Source: Streptomyces marinisediminis
Lineage (GTDB): Bacteria > Actinomycetota > Actinomycetes > Streptomycetales > Streptomycetaceae
Direction: 5' to 3'
Assembly: GCF_026262575.1 (NCBI RefSeq)
Contig: NZ_JAPKFL010000001.1
Coordinates: 62,001 to 126,000 of the forward strand
Length of the DNA stretch: 64,000 bases
Notes under the pieces: model-generated
The model's input: the letters and a program-made list of their open reading frames with translations, nothing else
Databases searched by the model: none
What the model was told of the DNA's origin: nothing
Shown here: piece by piece, positions 17,935 through 26,655 of the stretch
How the letters are laid out: every line of letters begins with the position of its first letter
Position numbering within the stretch: the stretch's first letter is position 1
Program-made: the position numbers and the translations under genes

Positions 17935-18285
17935 GTGGATGCCAAGACCGCCCAGGCCATGCACCGGCTGCGCCTGGTGTCCCTGCCCGAAGCCCTGTCC
18001 TTCCCCGCGCTGCTGATCTTCGGCTCGCTGCTGAGCCGGATCTCCGACGTCGACTTCCTGATGATGCCGCTCGGCATGCTGCACGGTGTGCTGTTCGTGC
18101 TCTACGCCGTGTTCCTGCTCGACGTGTGGAACCGGGCGAAGTGGCCGGTGGGGCGCGTCGCCTTCTTCTTCGTCCTCGCGGTGCTGCCCTTCGGCGGCCT
18201 CTACGGCGAGCGGGTGCTCAGGCGCGAGGAGCGCGAGCGCGCGACCGCCCCCGACGCCCGGCGCGAAGGTGAGGTCAGCGCGTGA
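17935..18285 (+). CDS. DUF3817 integral membrane protein
   Basis: 116 residues with three hydrophobic segments: [31 protein letters not shown] and [19 protein letters not shown]. The HG in the second and the ERVLRREE after the third are typical of DUF3817 (YdzA-like) proteins, whose function is unknown. GTG at 17935 is preferred because of GGAAGAGG upstream; an ATG at 17875 in the same frame lacks one. It overlaps the next gene by four bases (GTGA), so they are co-translated. A paralogue lies at 23326, also beside a MarR gene. Confidence 0.85.
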   Translation: MDAKTAQAMHRLRLVSLPEALSFPALLIFGSLLSRISDVDFLMMPLGMLHGVLFVLYAVFLLDVWNRAKWPVGRVAFFFVLAVLPFGGLYGERVLRREERERATAPDARREGEVSA

Positions 18286-18572
18286 TCGTGGCCTTCTCCG
18301 TCACCCCCCTCGGCGTCGGCGAGGAGGTGGGGGAGTACGTCGCCGACGCCGTACGGGTGGTGCGCGCCTCGGGCCTGCCCCACCGCACCGACGCCATGTT
18401 CACCTCCATCGAGGGCGAGTGGGAGGAGTGCATGGACGTCGTGCGCCGCGCCGTGGCCGCCGTGGAGGCGCGGGCGCCGCGGGTCTCGCTCGTCCTGAAG
18501 GCCGACATCCGTGAGGGGGTCACGGATGGACTAGCCCGGAAGGTGGAAAGCGTCGAGCGCCACCTGAGCTGA
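18282..18572 (+). CDS. MTH1187/YqgV family (UPF0045) thiamine-binding-type protein
   Basis: 96 residues, GTG start overlapping the previous stop. The sequence [32 protein letters not shown], then [28 protein letters not shown] and [11 protein letters not shown] is characteristic of the small MTH1187/YkoF-like ferredoxin-fold family. Members bind thiamine-like ligands or form tetramers; the physiological role is uncertain. Coupling to the DUF3817 gene suggests a joint function. Confidence 0.87.
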   Translation: MIVAFSVTPLGVGEEVGEYVADAVRVVRASGLPHRTDAMFTSIEGEWEECMDVVRRAVAAVEARAPRVSLVLKADIREGVTDGLARKVESVERHLS

Positions 18573-18735
18573 CCGGCCCCGGGCGGCGGTCGCAAAGCCG
18601 CTGTCCGCGGCCCCGGAGGACCCGCCCCGCGCGCCAAACCTCGCGGCCGCACCCTCTCCGCCCCGTTCGACACGGCACCGGGTGTCCCTTCTGCTGGGAC
18701 ATGTCGGTGCCGTCGAACGTGCAGTGGAGGGACCC

Positions 18736-20478
18736 GTGCGGCCGCAGGGCTATGACTACGAGGCCTACAGCCGTCTGGCCGGACCGCTCACCGAGCCGGA
18801 GCAGGGCCCCTACCGGGTGCGCTACCGGAGCCTGCTGTCGACCGAACCGCACCGCGTGCGCGCCCTGTTGCTGATGACGGCGGCGCCCGCCCTCTCGGCG
18901 GTGCTGCTGCTGTGGCTGGTGTGGCCCACGCACTGGACCGAGCGCACCGGCGCCCCCGGCTACCTGGTGGCCGCCGACTGGGCGATGCTCGGCTGCATCG
19001 CGCTGATCGAGCTGTTCCGGCTCGTCAACGTCCTCTCCGTCGCGCACGCGACGATGGTCGCGCGCGACCCCGTGCCGGTGCGGCCCGAACCCGGCACCCG
19101 CGTCGCCTTCCTGACCACGTACGTGCCGGGCAAGGAACCGCTGGAGATGGTCCGCGCCACGCTCCGGGCCGCGGTGGCGCTGCGCCACGACGGCCCGCTG
19201 GACGTGTGGCTGCTGGACGAGGGCGACGACGCCGCGGCCCGCGCGCTCTGCGCCGAGCTGGGGGTGCGCCACTTCACCCGCCACGGCGTCCCCCAGTGGA
19301 ACCGGGACACCGGCGTCCACCGCGCCCGGACCAAGCACGGCAACTACAACGCCTGGCTGGCCCGGCACGGGCGCGACTACGACGTCTTCGCCTCCGTGGA
19401 CACCGACCACGTGCCGCTGCCGAACTACCTGGAGCGCATGCTGGGCTTCTTCCGCGACCCCGACGTCGCCTTCGTCGTCGGGCCGCAGGTGTACGGCAAC
19501 TACCGCAAGACCGTCACCAAGTTCGCCGAGAGCCAGCAGTTCCTCTTCCACGCCCTCATCCAGCGCGCCGGGAACCGCTACGGCGGGCCCATGTTCGTGG
19601 GCACCAACAACGCGGTGCGGGTCAGCGCCGTGCTGCAGATCGGCGGCCTGCGCGACTCCATCACCGAGGACATGGCCACCGGGTTCGAGCTGCACCGCAC
19701 CCGCAACCCCGGCACCGGGCGGCTGTGGCGCTCGGTCTACACCCCCGACGTGCTCGCGGTGGGGGAGGGCCCGGAGTGCTGGACGGACTTCTTCAGCCAG
19801 CAGACGCGCTGGTCCCGCGGCACGTACGAGACGATCCTGCGGCAGTACTGGCGCGGCCCGCACCGCTTCTCGCCGGGCAAGCTCCTCAACTACTCGCTCA
19901 TGCTCGCCTACTACCCGATGAGCGCCGTCACCTGGCTGCTCGGCGCGCTGAGCTGCACTCTCTTCCTGTGGCTCGGCGCCTCCGGCACGCAGGTGAGCGC
20001 CGCGGTGTGGATGATGCTCTACAGCGACGTCGCCGCGCTCCAGATCGGCCTGTACCTGTGGAACCGGCGGCACAACGTCTCCCCGCACGAGCCCGAGGGC
20101 TCCGGTGGCCTGGCGGGCATGGCGATGTCGGCCATCTGCGCCCCGATCTACGCCCGCTCGGTGGTCGCCGCCGTCCTGCGCCGCGGCTGCGGCTTCGTCG
20201 TCACCCCCAAGGGCGCCACCGCGAGCCCCGACCGGCTCAGCACCTTCCGCGTCCACCTCCTGTGGTGCGGGGTGCTGGGCAGCGGGTTCCTGGCCTCCTT
20301 CGCCCTGGGCCACACCCACGTCGCCATGCGCACCTGGACGGTGCTGGCGCTGCTGATCGCGCTCGCGCCGGTGGCGATGTGGAGCCTGTCCGAGTACCGC
20401 ACCAAGCGCCCGCGTCCGAAACCGCGCGAGGAGCGTGAACCCGCGCTCGTCGCCACGTCCAGCGCCAGTGGGAGCTGA
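18736..20478 (+). CDS. cslA: Cellulose-synthase-like family 2 glycosyltransferase (CslA-like)
   Basis: About 580 residues. Two N-terminal membrane segments, then a GT2 catalytic domain with the processive-synthase motifs DTDH (DxD), TEDMATGFE (base), and QQTRWSRG (QxxRW), followed by about five more membrane segments. This is the BcsA/CslA architecture that polymerises and exports a beta-glucan. GTG at 18736 is chosen; close in-frame starts upstream are possible. glxA follows after two bases, the arrangement known for the Streptomyces tip-polysaccharide pair CslA/GlxA (SCO2836/2837). Here it sits in a different neighbourhood, so it may be a relocated or a second copy. Confidence 0.83.
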   Translation: MRPQGYDYEAYSRLAGPLTEPEQGPYRVRYRSLLSTEPHRVRALLLMTAAPALSAVLLLWLVWPTHWTERTGAPGYLVAADWAMLGCIALIELFRLVNVLSVAHATMVARDPVPVRPEPGTRVAFLTTYVPGKEPLEMVRATLRAAVALRHDGPLDVWLLDEGDDAAARALCAELGVRHFTRHGVPQWNRDTGVHRARTKHGNYNAWLARHGRDYDVFASVDTDHVPLPNYLERMLGFFRDPDVAFVVGPQVYGNYRKTVTKFAESQQFLFHALIQRAGNRYGGPMFVGTNNAVRVSAVLQIGGLRDSITEDMATGFELHRTRNPGTGRLWRSVYTPDVLAVGEGPECWTDFFSQQTRWSRGTYETILRQYWRGPHRFSPGKLLNYSLMLAYYPMSAVTWLLGALSCTLFLWLGASGTQVSAAVWMMLYSDVAALQIGLYLWNRRHNVSPHEPEGSGGLAGMAMSAICAPIYARSVVAAVLRRGCGFVVTPKGATASPDRLSTFRVHLLWCGVLGSGFLASFALGHTHVAMRTWTVLALLIALAPVAMWSLSEYRTKRPRPKPREEREPALVATSSASGS

Positions 20479-20480
20479 CC

Positions 20481-22415
20481 ATGCCCTACCGTCCCAGCAA
20501 GCAGTTCAAGAAGACCCTGATAGGCACCGGCGTGACCTGCGTGCTCGCCGGCCTCAACGCCCCGGCCGCCCTCACCTTCGCCCAGGACCGGCTGCACGAC
20601 TACCGCACGTCCCGGCCGGCCTACATGGCCCGCCACGGCTCCTGGGAGATCATGGACGTCCCCTCCCAGTTCCAGACCAACGCCATCCACGCCGCGCTGC
20701 TGCGCACCGGCAAGGTGCTGCTGATCGCCGGCTCGGGCAACAAGCAGGAGCAGTTCGACGCCGGGACGTTCAGCACCATCCTGTGGGACCCGGCCGACAA
20801 CACCTTCCAGCGCGTGCCCACCCCCGAGGACCTCTTCTGCGCCGGCCACGCCCAGCTCGCCGACGGAAGGCTGCTGGTGGCCGGCGGCACCGGCCGCTAC
20901 GAGGTGCTGGACGGGGACGTCACGAAGGCCGGCGGCGCCATGCGGGTCAGGAACGAGGACCCGGACCGGCCGCGCACGCTGCCCGAGGGCACCCGCTTCC
21001 GCTCCCCGGACGGCCAGGAGTACCGCTCCACCGCCGCCGTGCTCGTCCCGCGCGCGCAGAAGACCGAGGACCCGGAGACGGGCGAGGTCACCGTCACCGC
21101 CAGCGAGGCCCAGGTGTTCGTGGAGGCCGAGCGCGAGGGCCCGGAGTACGTCACCGACAAGCCCGCCCAGTACCGGGTCGTCGGCCTGAAGGGCAAGGAC
21201 GCCGACAACGTCTACGGGCTCGCCGAGAAGATCAACCTCGACAAGCAGGACTTCCAGGGCATCCGCGACTCCTTCGAGTTCGACCCGGTCGCGGAGAAGT
21301 ACGTCCGCGTCGACCCCATGGCGGAGGCCCGCTGGTACCCGACCCTGGTGACGCTCCCGGACGGCCGCGTGCTGTCGGTCTCCGGGCTGGACGAGGTGGG
21401 CGAGATACTCCCGGGCGACAACGAGGTCTACGACCCGGAGGCGAAGTCCTGGTCCACCGCGCCCCACCGCTACTTCCCCACCTACCCCGCCCTCTTCCTC
21501 CTCCAGGGCGGCAAGCTGTTCTACTCCGGCTCCAACGCCGGCTACGGACCGGCCGACGAGGGGCGCGTGCCCGGCATCTGGGACCTGTCCGCCAACACCT
21601 TCCAGGAGGTCGGCGGCATCAAGGACCCCGACCAACTGGAGACCTCCAGCTCGCTGCTGCTGCCGCCCGCGCAGGACCAGGAGGTCATGGTGCTCGGCGG
21701 CGGCGGCGTGGGGGAGTCCGCGAAGTCCACCGCGCGCACCGCGATCGTCGATCTCACCGAGGACAACCCGGCCTACCGCGACGGCCCCGACCTGCCCGAG
21801 CCGACGCGCTACCTCAACAGCGTCATCCTCCCCGACGACACCGTCTTCACCACCGGCGGCTCGCGCGACTACCGCGGCCGCGGCGACAGCGACATCCTCG
21901 CGGCCCAGATCTACGACCCGGCCGCCGAGGAGTTCACCGAGGCCGCCGCGCCCGAGGTGGGCCGCAACTACCACGCCGAGGCGCTGCTCCTGCCCGACGG
22001 CCGGGTGGCCACCTTCGGCTCCGACCCCCTGTTCGCCGACAAGGACAACACCCAGCTCGGCGTCTTCGAAAAGCGCATCGAGGTCTACACGCCCCCCTAC
22101 CTGCACGGCGGCCGCGCGGAGAACCGGCCGGAGGTCGGCGAGGGGCCACAGCGCCTGGAGCGCGGCGCGGCGGCCACCTTCCGCACCCCGGACGCCTCGC
22201 GCATCGCCACGGCGCGGCTGATGCGGCCCAGCGCGGTCACGCACGTCACCGACGTCGAGCAGCGCTCGGTGGCGCTGGGCGTGGAGCGCGGGTCGGGCGA
22301 GGTGACGCTGTCCGTGCCGGAGGACCGCTCCCTGACCCCGCCGGGCTGGTACATGCTGTTCGTCACCGACGAGGAGGGCACGCCGTCGGTCGCGAAGTGG
22401 GTGCACCTGCCCTGA
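20481..22415 (+). CDS. glxA: GlxA-like galactose-oxidase-family copper radical oxidase
   Basis: 644 residues, the same length as S. lividans GlxA as I recall. An N-terminal hydrophobic anchor (about 11-34) is followed by a kelch beta-propeller. Residues matching galactose oxidase are present: Cys120 in DLFCAGH and Tyr286 in ARWYPTLVTLPDGRV (thioether-linked radical pair), Tyr497-His498 in GRNYHAEALLLPDG, and His in VTHVTDVEQR. The C-terminal domain is the usual DUF1929 fold. GlxA oxidises a glycan at the hyphal tip and is needed for its deposition. RBS GGGAG lies seven bases upstream. It is coupled to the upstream glycosyltransferase. Confidence 0.9.
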   Translation: MPYRPSKQFKKTLIGTGVTCVLAGLNAPAALTFAQDRLHDYRTSRPAYMARHGSWEIMDVPSQFQTNAIHAALLRTGKVLLIAGSGNKQEQFDAGTFSTILWDPADNTFQRVPTPEDLFCAGHAQLADGRLLVAGGTGRYEVLDGDVTKAGGAMRVRNEDPDRPRTLPEGTRFRSPDGQEYRSTAAVLVPRAQKTEDPETGEVTVTASEAQVFVEAEREGPEYVTDKPAQYRVVGLKGKDADNVYGLAEKINLDKQDFQGIRDSFEFDPVAEKYVRVDPMAEARWYPTLVTLPDGRVLSVSGLDEVGEILPGDNEVYDPEAKSWSTAPHRYFPTYPALFLLQGGKLFYSGSNAGYGPADEGRVPGIWDLSANTFQEVGGIKDPDQLETSSSLLLPPAQDQEVMVLGGGGVGESAKSTARTAIVDLTEDNPAYRDGPDLPEPTRYLNSVILPDDTVFTTGGSRDYRGRGDSDILAAQIYDPAAEEFTEAAAPEVGRNYHAEALLLPDGRVATFGSDPLFADKDNTQLGVFEKRIEVYTPPYLHGGRAENRPEVGEGPQRLERGAAATFRTPDASRIATARLMRPSAVTHVTDVEQRSVALGVERGSGEVTLSVPEDRSLTPPGWYMLFVTDEEGTPSVAKWVHLP

Positions 22416-22421
22416 CGCCCC

Positions 22422-22495
22422 GGCCCCGCGGCGCGCGCCGTCGCGGCCCGGCCCGGCCCGTGCGCCGGGCCGCCGCCGGCGCGCGCCGCGGGGCC
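22422..22495 (+). terminator. Strong GC hairpin after glxA
   Basis: Nineteen-base perfect arms (22422-22440 and 22477-22495) flank a 36-base interior that is itself self-complementary. It begins seven bases after the glxA stop codon and is the likely terminator of cslA-glxA. Confidence 0.7.
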
Positions 22496-22505
22496 CGGCC
22501 GCCCG

Positions 22506-22562
22506 GCCCGGGGGCACACACCCGGTGGCGCGCGCCCGGCGAGCCCGGGGGCACACACCCGG
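22506..22562. repeat. Direct repeat, 20 bp twice
   Basis: GCCCGGGGGCACACACCCGG occurs at 22506-22525 and again at 22543-22562. Each copy is itself partly palindromic (CCGGG...CCCGG), so it could fold or bind a dimer. It lies between the glxA terminator and the next MarR gene. Confidence 0.6.
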
Positions 22563-22668
22563 CGAATCCGGCACACCGGGCGGCCGTCCGCCGGTGCGCC
22601 CGGGCGGGGACGGACCGGTTCGTGAGACGTGGCTGACCAGCATGTGACTGCCGGGTAGGGTCGACGGC

Positions 22669-23175
22669 GTGTCCAAGCCGCTGAGCCTGTCCTTCGACCC
22701 GATCGCCCGAGCAGACGAGCTGTGGAAGCAGCGCTGGGGCTCGGTACCCGCGATGGCCGCGATCACCTCGATCATGCGCGCGCACCAGATCCTGCTCGCC
22801 GAGGTGGACGCGGTCGTCAAGCCCTACGGGCTGACCTTCGCCCGGTACGAGGCCCTGGTGCTGCTGACCTTCTCGCAGCGCGGCGAGCTGCCGATGTCGA
22901 AGATCGGCGAGCGGCTCATGGTGCACCCCACGTCCGTCACCAACACCATCGACCGGCTCCAGCGCGCCGGACTCGTCGCCCGCCGACCCAACCCCAACGA
23001 CGGGCGCGGCACCCTCGCCTCCATCACCGACAAGGGCCGCGAGACCTGCGACGCCGCCACCCGCGACCTGATGGCCATGGACTTCGGCCTGAGCGCCTAC
23101 GACGCCGAGGAGTGCACCGAGATCTTCGCCCTCCTGCGTCCGCTGCGGCTGGCCGCGCGGGACTTCCGGGAGTAG
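22669..23175 (+). CDS. MarR-family transcriptional regulator
   Basis: 168 residues, GTG start (MSKPLSLSFDPIARADELWKQRW). The winged helix is clear: LTFARYEALVLLTFS, LPMSKIGERLMVHPTSVTNTIDRLQRAGLVARR and the wing NPNDGRGTLASITDKGRE. It is followed in the same direction by a DUF3817 gene and then icmA. By position it corresponds to the MarR gene next to icmA in S. coelicolor (SCO5413, from memory). A regulatory link to the palindrome before icmA is possible but unproven. Confidence 0.92.
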   Translation: MSKPLSLSFDPIARADELWKQRWGSVPAMAAITSIMRAHQILLAEVDAVVKPYGLTFARYEALVLLTFSQRGELPMSKIGERLMVHPTSVTNTIDRLQRAGLVARRPNPNDGRGTLASITDKGRETCDAATRDLMAMDFGLSAYDAEECTEIFALLRPLRLAARDFRE

Positions 23176-23325
23176 TCCGGCGGCGGCGCGCCCGGCGCGG
23201 AGGGGCACCGTCGGGCACCGCCCCTGCTCCGGTTACGCTCGATGGACGACGCCGCAGTCCGCCCGGGGCCACCCCCGCACCCCGGCCGGCGGGCTGCCCG
23301 ATGCCCCGATTCGAGGAATGGCCCC

Positions 23326-23664
23326 GTGAAGCAGAAGGTGCTGACCCGCTACCGGGTGACGGCCTACGTCACCGCGGTGTGGCTGCTGGTGTTCACCGGT
23401 TTCATCGTCGCCAAGTACGGCTTCGACACCGGCGACACGATGCTGGTCTCCCAGATCCACGGCGTGCTCTTCATCGTCTACGTGATCTTCGCCTTCGACC
23501 TGGGGTCCAAGGCGCGCTGGCCCTTCGGCAAGCTGCTGTGGGTGCTGGTGGCCGGGTGCGTCCCGTTCGCCGCGTTCTTCGTCGAGCGGCAGGTCGCCCG
23601 CGAGGTCGCCCCGCTGGTGGAGCCCGAGGACAGCGACGAGCCCCGGGCCCCGGTCGACGCCTGA
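23326..23664 (+). CDS. DUF3817 integral membrane protein (second copy)
   Basis: 112 residues with three membrane segments: VTAYVTAVWLLVFTGFIVA, QIHGVLFIVYVIFAFDL and LLWVLVAGCVPFAAFFVERQV. The HG and ERQV signatures match the paralogue at 17935. GTG start with GAGGAA upstream. The C-terminal tail is acidic. It lies between the MarR gene and icmA, all on the plus strand. Confidence 0.87.
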   Translation: MKQKVLTRYRVTAYVTAVWLLVFTGFIVAKYGFDTGDTMLVSQIHGVLFIVYVIFAFDLGSKARWPFGKLLWVLVAGCVPFAAFFVERQVAREVAPLVEPEDSDEPRAPVDA

Positions 23665-23783
23665 ACCGGCCCTGCCGGAGCCGGACGGGGGCCGCGCCGC
23701 GCCGCGCGGCTCCCGGGTCACCCGCCCGCTGACCTGCGCCGCGGGGAACCGGTGCCAGTTCGGGGCGTCCAGCACTGGCCAAA

Positions 23784-23801
23784 TAGTAGGACGTCCTAGT
23801 A
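23784..23801. promoter_or_regulatory. Palindrome immediately upstream of icmA
   Basis: TAGGACGTCCTA (23787-23798) is a perfect 12-base palindrome inside an 18-base imperfect one (TAGTAGGACGTCCTAGTA). It ends 11 bases before the icmA ATG, where the -10 region and transcript start should lie, and is AT-rich against its surroundings. This is the pattern of a repressor operator. Confidence 0.6.
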
Positions 23802-23812
23802 AATTCGTGGGT

Positions 23813-25513
23813 ATGGACGCTGACGCCATCGCAGAGGGCCGCCTTCGGTGGCAGGCCCGGTACGACGCCGCTCGCAAGCGCGACGCGGACTTCACCACGC
23901 TCAGCGGAGACGAGGTCGATCCCGTCTACGGCCCCCGCCCGGGCGACTCCTACGAGGGGTTCGAGCGCATCGGCTGGCCGGGGGAGTACCCCTACACCCG
24001 GGGGCTGCACCCCACCGGCTACCGGGGCCGCACCTGGACGATCCGCCAGTTCGCCGGCTTCGGCAACGCCCAGCAGACGAACGAGCGCTACAAGATGATC
24101 CTGGAGGCGGGCGGCGGCGGCCTCTCCGTGGCCTTCGACATGCCCACGCTCATGGGCCGCGACTCCGACGACCCGCGCTCGCTCGGCGAGGTCGGCCACT
24201 GCGGCGTGGCGATCGACTCGGCGGCCGACATGGAGGTCCTCTTCGGGGGCATCCCGCTGGGCGACGTGACGACGTCCATGACCATCAGCGGTCCGGCCGT
24301 GCCCGTCTTCTGCATGTACCTGGTCGCCGCGGAGCGCCAGGGCGTGGACCCGGCGGTGCTCAACGGCACGCTCCAGACGGACATCTTCAAGGAGTACATC
24401 GCCCAGAAGGAGTGGCTGTTCCCGCCGGAGCCGCACCTGCGCCTCATCGGTGACCTGATGGAGCACTGCGCGCAGGGCATCCCGGCCTACAAGCCGCTGT
24501 CGGTCTCCGGCTACCACATCCGCGAGGCCGGGTCGACGGCCGCCCAGGAGCTGGCCTACACCCTCGCCGACGGCTTCGGCTACGTCGAGCTCGGCCTCTC
24601 CCGGGGGCTGGACGTCAACCGGTTCGCACCCGGCCTGTCCTTCTTCTTCGACGCGCACCTGGACTTCTTCGAGGAGATCGCCAAGTTCCGCGCGGCCCGC
24701 CGCATCTGGGCGCGCTGGATGCGGGACGTGTACGGGGCCACCAGCGAGAAGGCGCAGTGGCTGCGCTTCCACACGCAGACGGCCGGCGTCTCGCTGACCG
24801 CCCAGCAGCCGTACAACAACGTCGTGCGCACGGCGCTGGAGGCCCTGTCCGCGGTGCTCGGCGGCACGAACTCGCTGCACACGAACGCGCTGGACGAGAC
24901 GCTCGCGCTGCCCTCGGAGCAGGCCGCGGAGATCGCCCTGCGCACGCAGCAGGTGATCATGGAGGAGACCGGGGTCACCAACGTCGCGGACCCGCTCGGC
25001 GGCTCCTGGTACGTCGAGCAGCTCACCGACCGCATCGAGGCGGACGCCGAGAAGATCTTCGACCAGATCAAGGAGCGCGGCCTGCGCGCCCACCCCGACG
25101 GGCAGCACCCCATCGGCCCGATGACCTCCGGCATCCTGCGCGGCATCGAGGACGGCTGGTTCACCGGCGAGATCGCCGAGGCCGCCTTCCAGTACCAGCG
25201 CGCGCTGGAGAAGGACGACAAGAAGGTCGTCGGCGTCAACTGTCACACCGGGTCGGTCACCGGTGACCTGGAGATCCTGCGGGTCAGCCACGAGGTGGAG
25301 CGCGACCAGGTGCGGGTGCTGGCCGACCGCAAGGCCGGGCGCGACGACGCCCGGGTGCGCGCGTCGCTGGACGCCATGCTGGCCGCCGCCCGCTCCGACG
25401 CCAACATGATCGAGCCGATGCTGGAGGCGGTGCGCGCCGAGGCCACGCTCGGCGAGATCTGCGACGCCCTGCGCGACGAGTGGGGCGTCTACACCGAGCC
25501 CGCGGGCTTCTGA
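23813..25513 (+). CDS. icmA: Isobutyryl-CoA mutase large subunit
   Basis: 566 residues, the length of Streptomyces IcmA. It rearranges isobutyryl-CoA and n-butyryl-CoA using adenosylcobalamin bound by the separate small subunit IcmB, linking valine breakdown and butyrate to precursor supply. Phe80 in TWTIRQFAGFG and Gln198 in EYIAQKEW are the substrate-pocket residues that mark isobutyryl-CoA mutase rather than methylmalonyl-CoA mutase (Tyr/Arg). No B12-binding DxHxxG domain is present, as expected for the large subunit. ATG at 23813 is chosen; a GTG two codons earlier is possible. No icmB is in the window. MeaB is encoded 10 kb upstream. Confidence 0.94.
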   Translation: MDADAIAEGRLRWQARYDAARKRDADFTTLSGDEVDPVYGPRPGDSYEGFERIGWPGEYPYTRGLHPTGYRGRTWTIRQFAGFGNAQQTNERYKMILEAGGGGLSVAFDMPTLMGRDSDDPRSLGEVGHCGVAIDSAADMEVLFGGIPLGDVTTSMTISGPAVPVFCMYLVAAERQGVDPAVLNGTLQTDIFKEYIAQKEWLFPPEPHLRLIGDLMEHCAQGIPAYKPLSVSGYHIREAGSTAAQELAYTLADGFGYVELGLSRGLDVNRFAPGLSFFFDAHLDFFEEIAKFRAARRIWARWMRDVYGATSEKAQWLRFHTQTAGVSLTAQQPYNNVVRTALEALSAVLGGTNSLHTNALDETLALPSEQAAEIALRTQQVIMEETGVTNVADPLGGSWYVEQLTDRIEADAEKIFDQIKERGLRAHPDGQHPIGPMTSGILRGIEDGWFTGEIAEAAFQYQRALEKDDKKVVGVNCHTGSVTGDLEILRVSHEVERDQVRVLADRKAGRDDARVRASLDAMLAAARSDANMIEPMLEAVRAEATLGEICDALRDEWGVYTEPAGF

Positions 25514-25537
25514 GCCGCGCGGGAGCACACCGGGCGC

Positions 25538-25570
25538 CGGCGGCCGCGACGGGCACCGTCGCGGCCGCCG
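25538..25570. terminator. Hairpin terminator after icmA
   Basis: CGGCGGCCGCGAC (25538-25550), seven-base loop, perfect inverted copy (25558-25570). It lies between icmA and the convergent XRE gene and could serve both. Confidence 0.72.
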
Positions 25571-25618
25571 CCGCGTGCGCGGGCCGCGTGTGGGGGCCGC
25601 GTGCACGGGCCGCGGGGC

Positions 25619-26560
25619 TCACCACGCCGGGGGCAGGTCCGGCCACTCCCAGAGGATGCCGTGCACGCCGATGTGGCACTTGGCCGGCAGCAGGTGCGCG
25701 CAGTGCGAGGCGTCCAGCGGGACGGGTCGGGTCTCCCGCGTGTCGGTGTGGAAGTTCTCGCGGTAGGAGCGGTAGCTGCGCGCGGGCAGCGCCGCGGGGT
25801 CGAAGTGCACGTGCAGCAGGTACTCGCGCAGGTTGACCCGGGTGCCGCGCTCGTAGCAGTGCTCGACCCCGGCGTCCTCGCCGCCGTCCAGCGTGTAGGA
25901 GACGATCGCCGTCTCGTTGCGGACCAGCGGGCGGCCGAAGCGGATCTCGGCGATCAGGTACTGCCGCTCGCCGTCGAACCGGACGTCGCCGAGTTCGCCG
26001 CAGCTCACGTGGAGCGCGGGCGGCACGCTCTGCCCGACGGAGTGCGCCACGGTCAGCCGGTCGGCCCCGTCGCGCACCGCGCGCACCACCTGCGTCACGC
26101 TCGTCCGGCACAGCCTGCGGTGGGCGTCGAGGTGGATGCTGTCGTGGATGAACAGCGCGTGCAGGTCCGCGTTGAAGCGCTGGAAGGCGTCGCCGAGCAA
26201 CTGCTCGACCGGGGAGTCGGCACCGTACAGCCGCCGGGAGGCGCGCAGGTCCTGGGTGGTGCCGGGGGCCCGTACGCGCGGGCGCTGGGCCCCCACCAGG
26301 GAGGTCAGCGCGCCGGCGGGCTGCCCGAGTATGCCCTCCAGCTCCCGCAGCGCCCGCAGCGACTGGGGCCGCTCGGGCAGGCTGCGGCCGCGCTGCCAGT
26401 GGCTGAGCGTCGCCGGGCTGACGCTGATGCCGCGCAGCGCCAGGTGGTCGCAGACCCGCTCCAGGGTCAGGCCGCGCCCCCGCAGCGCGCCGCGGAAGGC
26501 GTCCGCGAACGTCGTCGGACGGGGGGCGTCCCCCTGTCGGTCGTGGGGCTCGGACGTCAT
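25619..26560 (-). CDS. XRE-type helix-turn-helix regulator with a long C-terminal domain
   Basis: 313 residues. An HTH occupies about residues 18-75 (FADAFRGALRGRGLTLERVCDHL, then SPATLSHWQRGRSLPERPQSLRAL). The remaining 230 residues form a domain I know only from uncharacterised Streptomyces regulators, with phrases such as FIHDSIHLDAHRRLC, HVSCGELGDVRFDGERQY and VHGILWEWPDLPPAW. It converges with icmA and lies directly downstream of the protease gene in the same direction. No ligand can be named. Confidence 0.8.
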   Translation of the reverse strand: MTSEPHDRQGDAPRPTTFADAFRGALRGRGLTLERVCDHLALRGISVSPATLSHWQRGRSLPERPQSLRALRELEGILGQPAGALTSLVGAQRPRVRAPGTTQDLRASRRLYGADSPVEQLLGDAFQRFNADLHALFIHDSIHLDAHRRLCRTSVTQVVRAVRDGADRLTVAHSVGQSVPPALHVSCGELGDVRFDGERQYLIAEIRFGRPLVRNETAIVSYTLDGGEDAGVEHCYERGTRVNLREYLLHVHFDPAALPARSYRSYRENFHTDTRETRPVPLDASHCAHLLPAKCHIGVHGILWEWPDLPPAW

Positions 26561-26603
26561 GGGCTCCTCCGTGACGTGCGGTCCGGCCGCGGAACGCGCC
26601 GCG

Positions 26604-26636
26604 GGGGGCGGCCCGCGCCGTGCGCGGACCGCCCCC
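26604..26636 (-). terminator. Hairpin after the S1 protease gene
   Basis: Fifteen-base arms (26604-26618 and 26622-26636) with one mismatch and a three-base loop, about 20 bases beyond the protease stop on the minus strand. Confidence 0.6.
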
Positions 26637-26655
26637 TTGTCGCCGGAGGTGTTGA

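Noticed and set aside
18520..20319. 599-codon frame opposite the cslA gene
   Set aside because: His/Arg/Val-rich shadow of the glycosyltransferase with no start context or domain; the plus-strand gene has all GT2 motifs.
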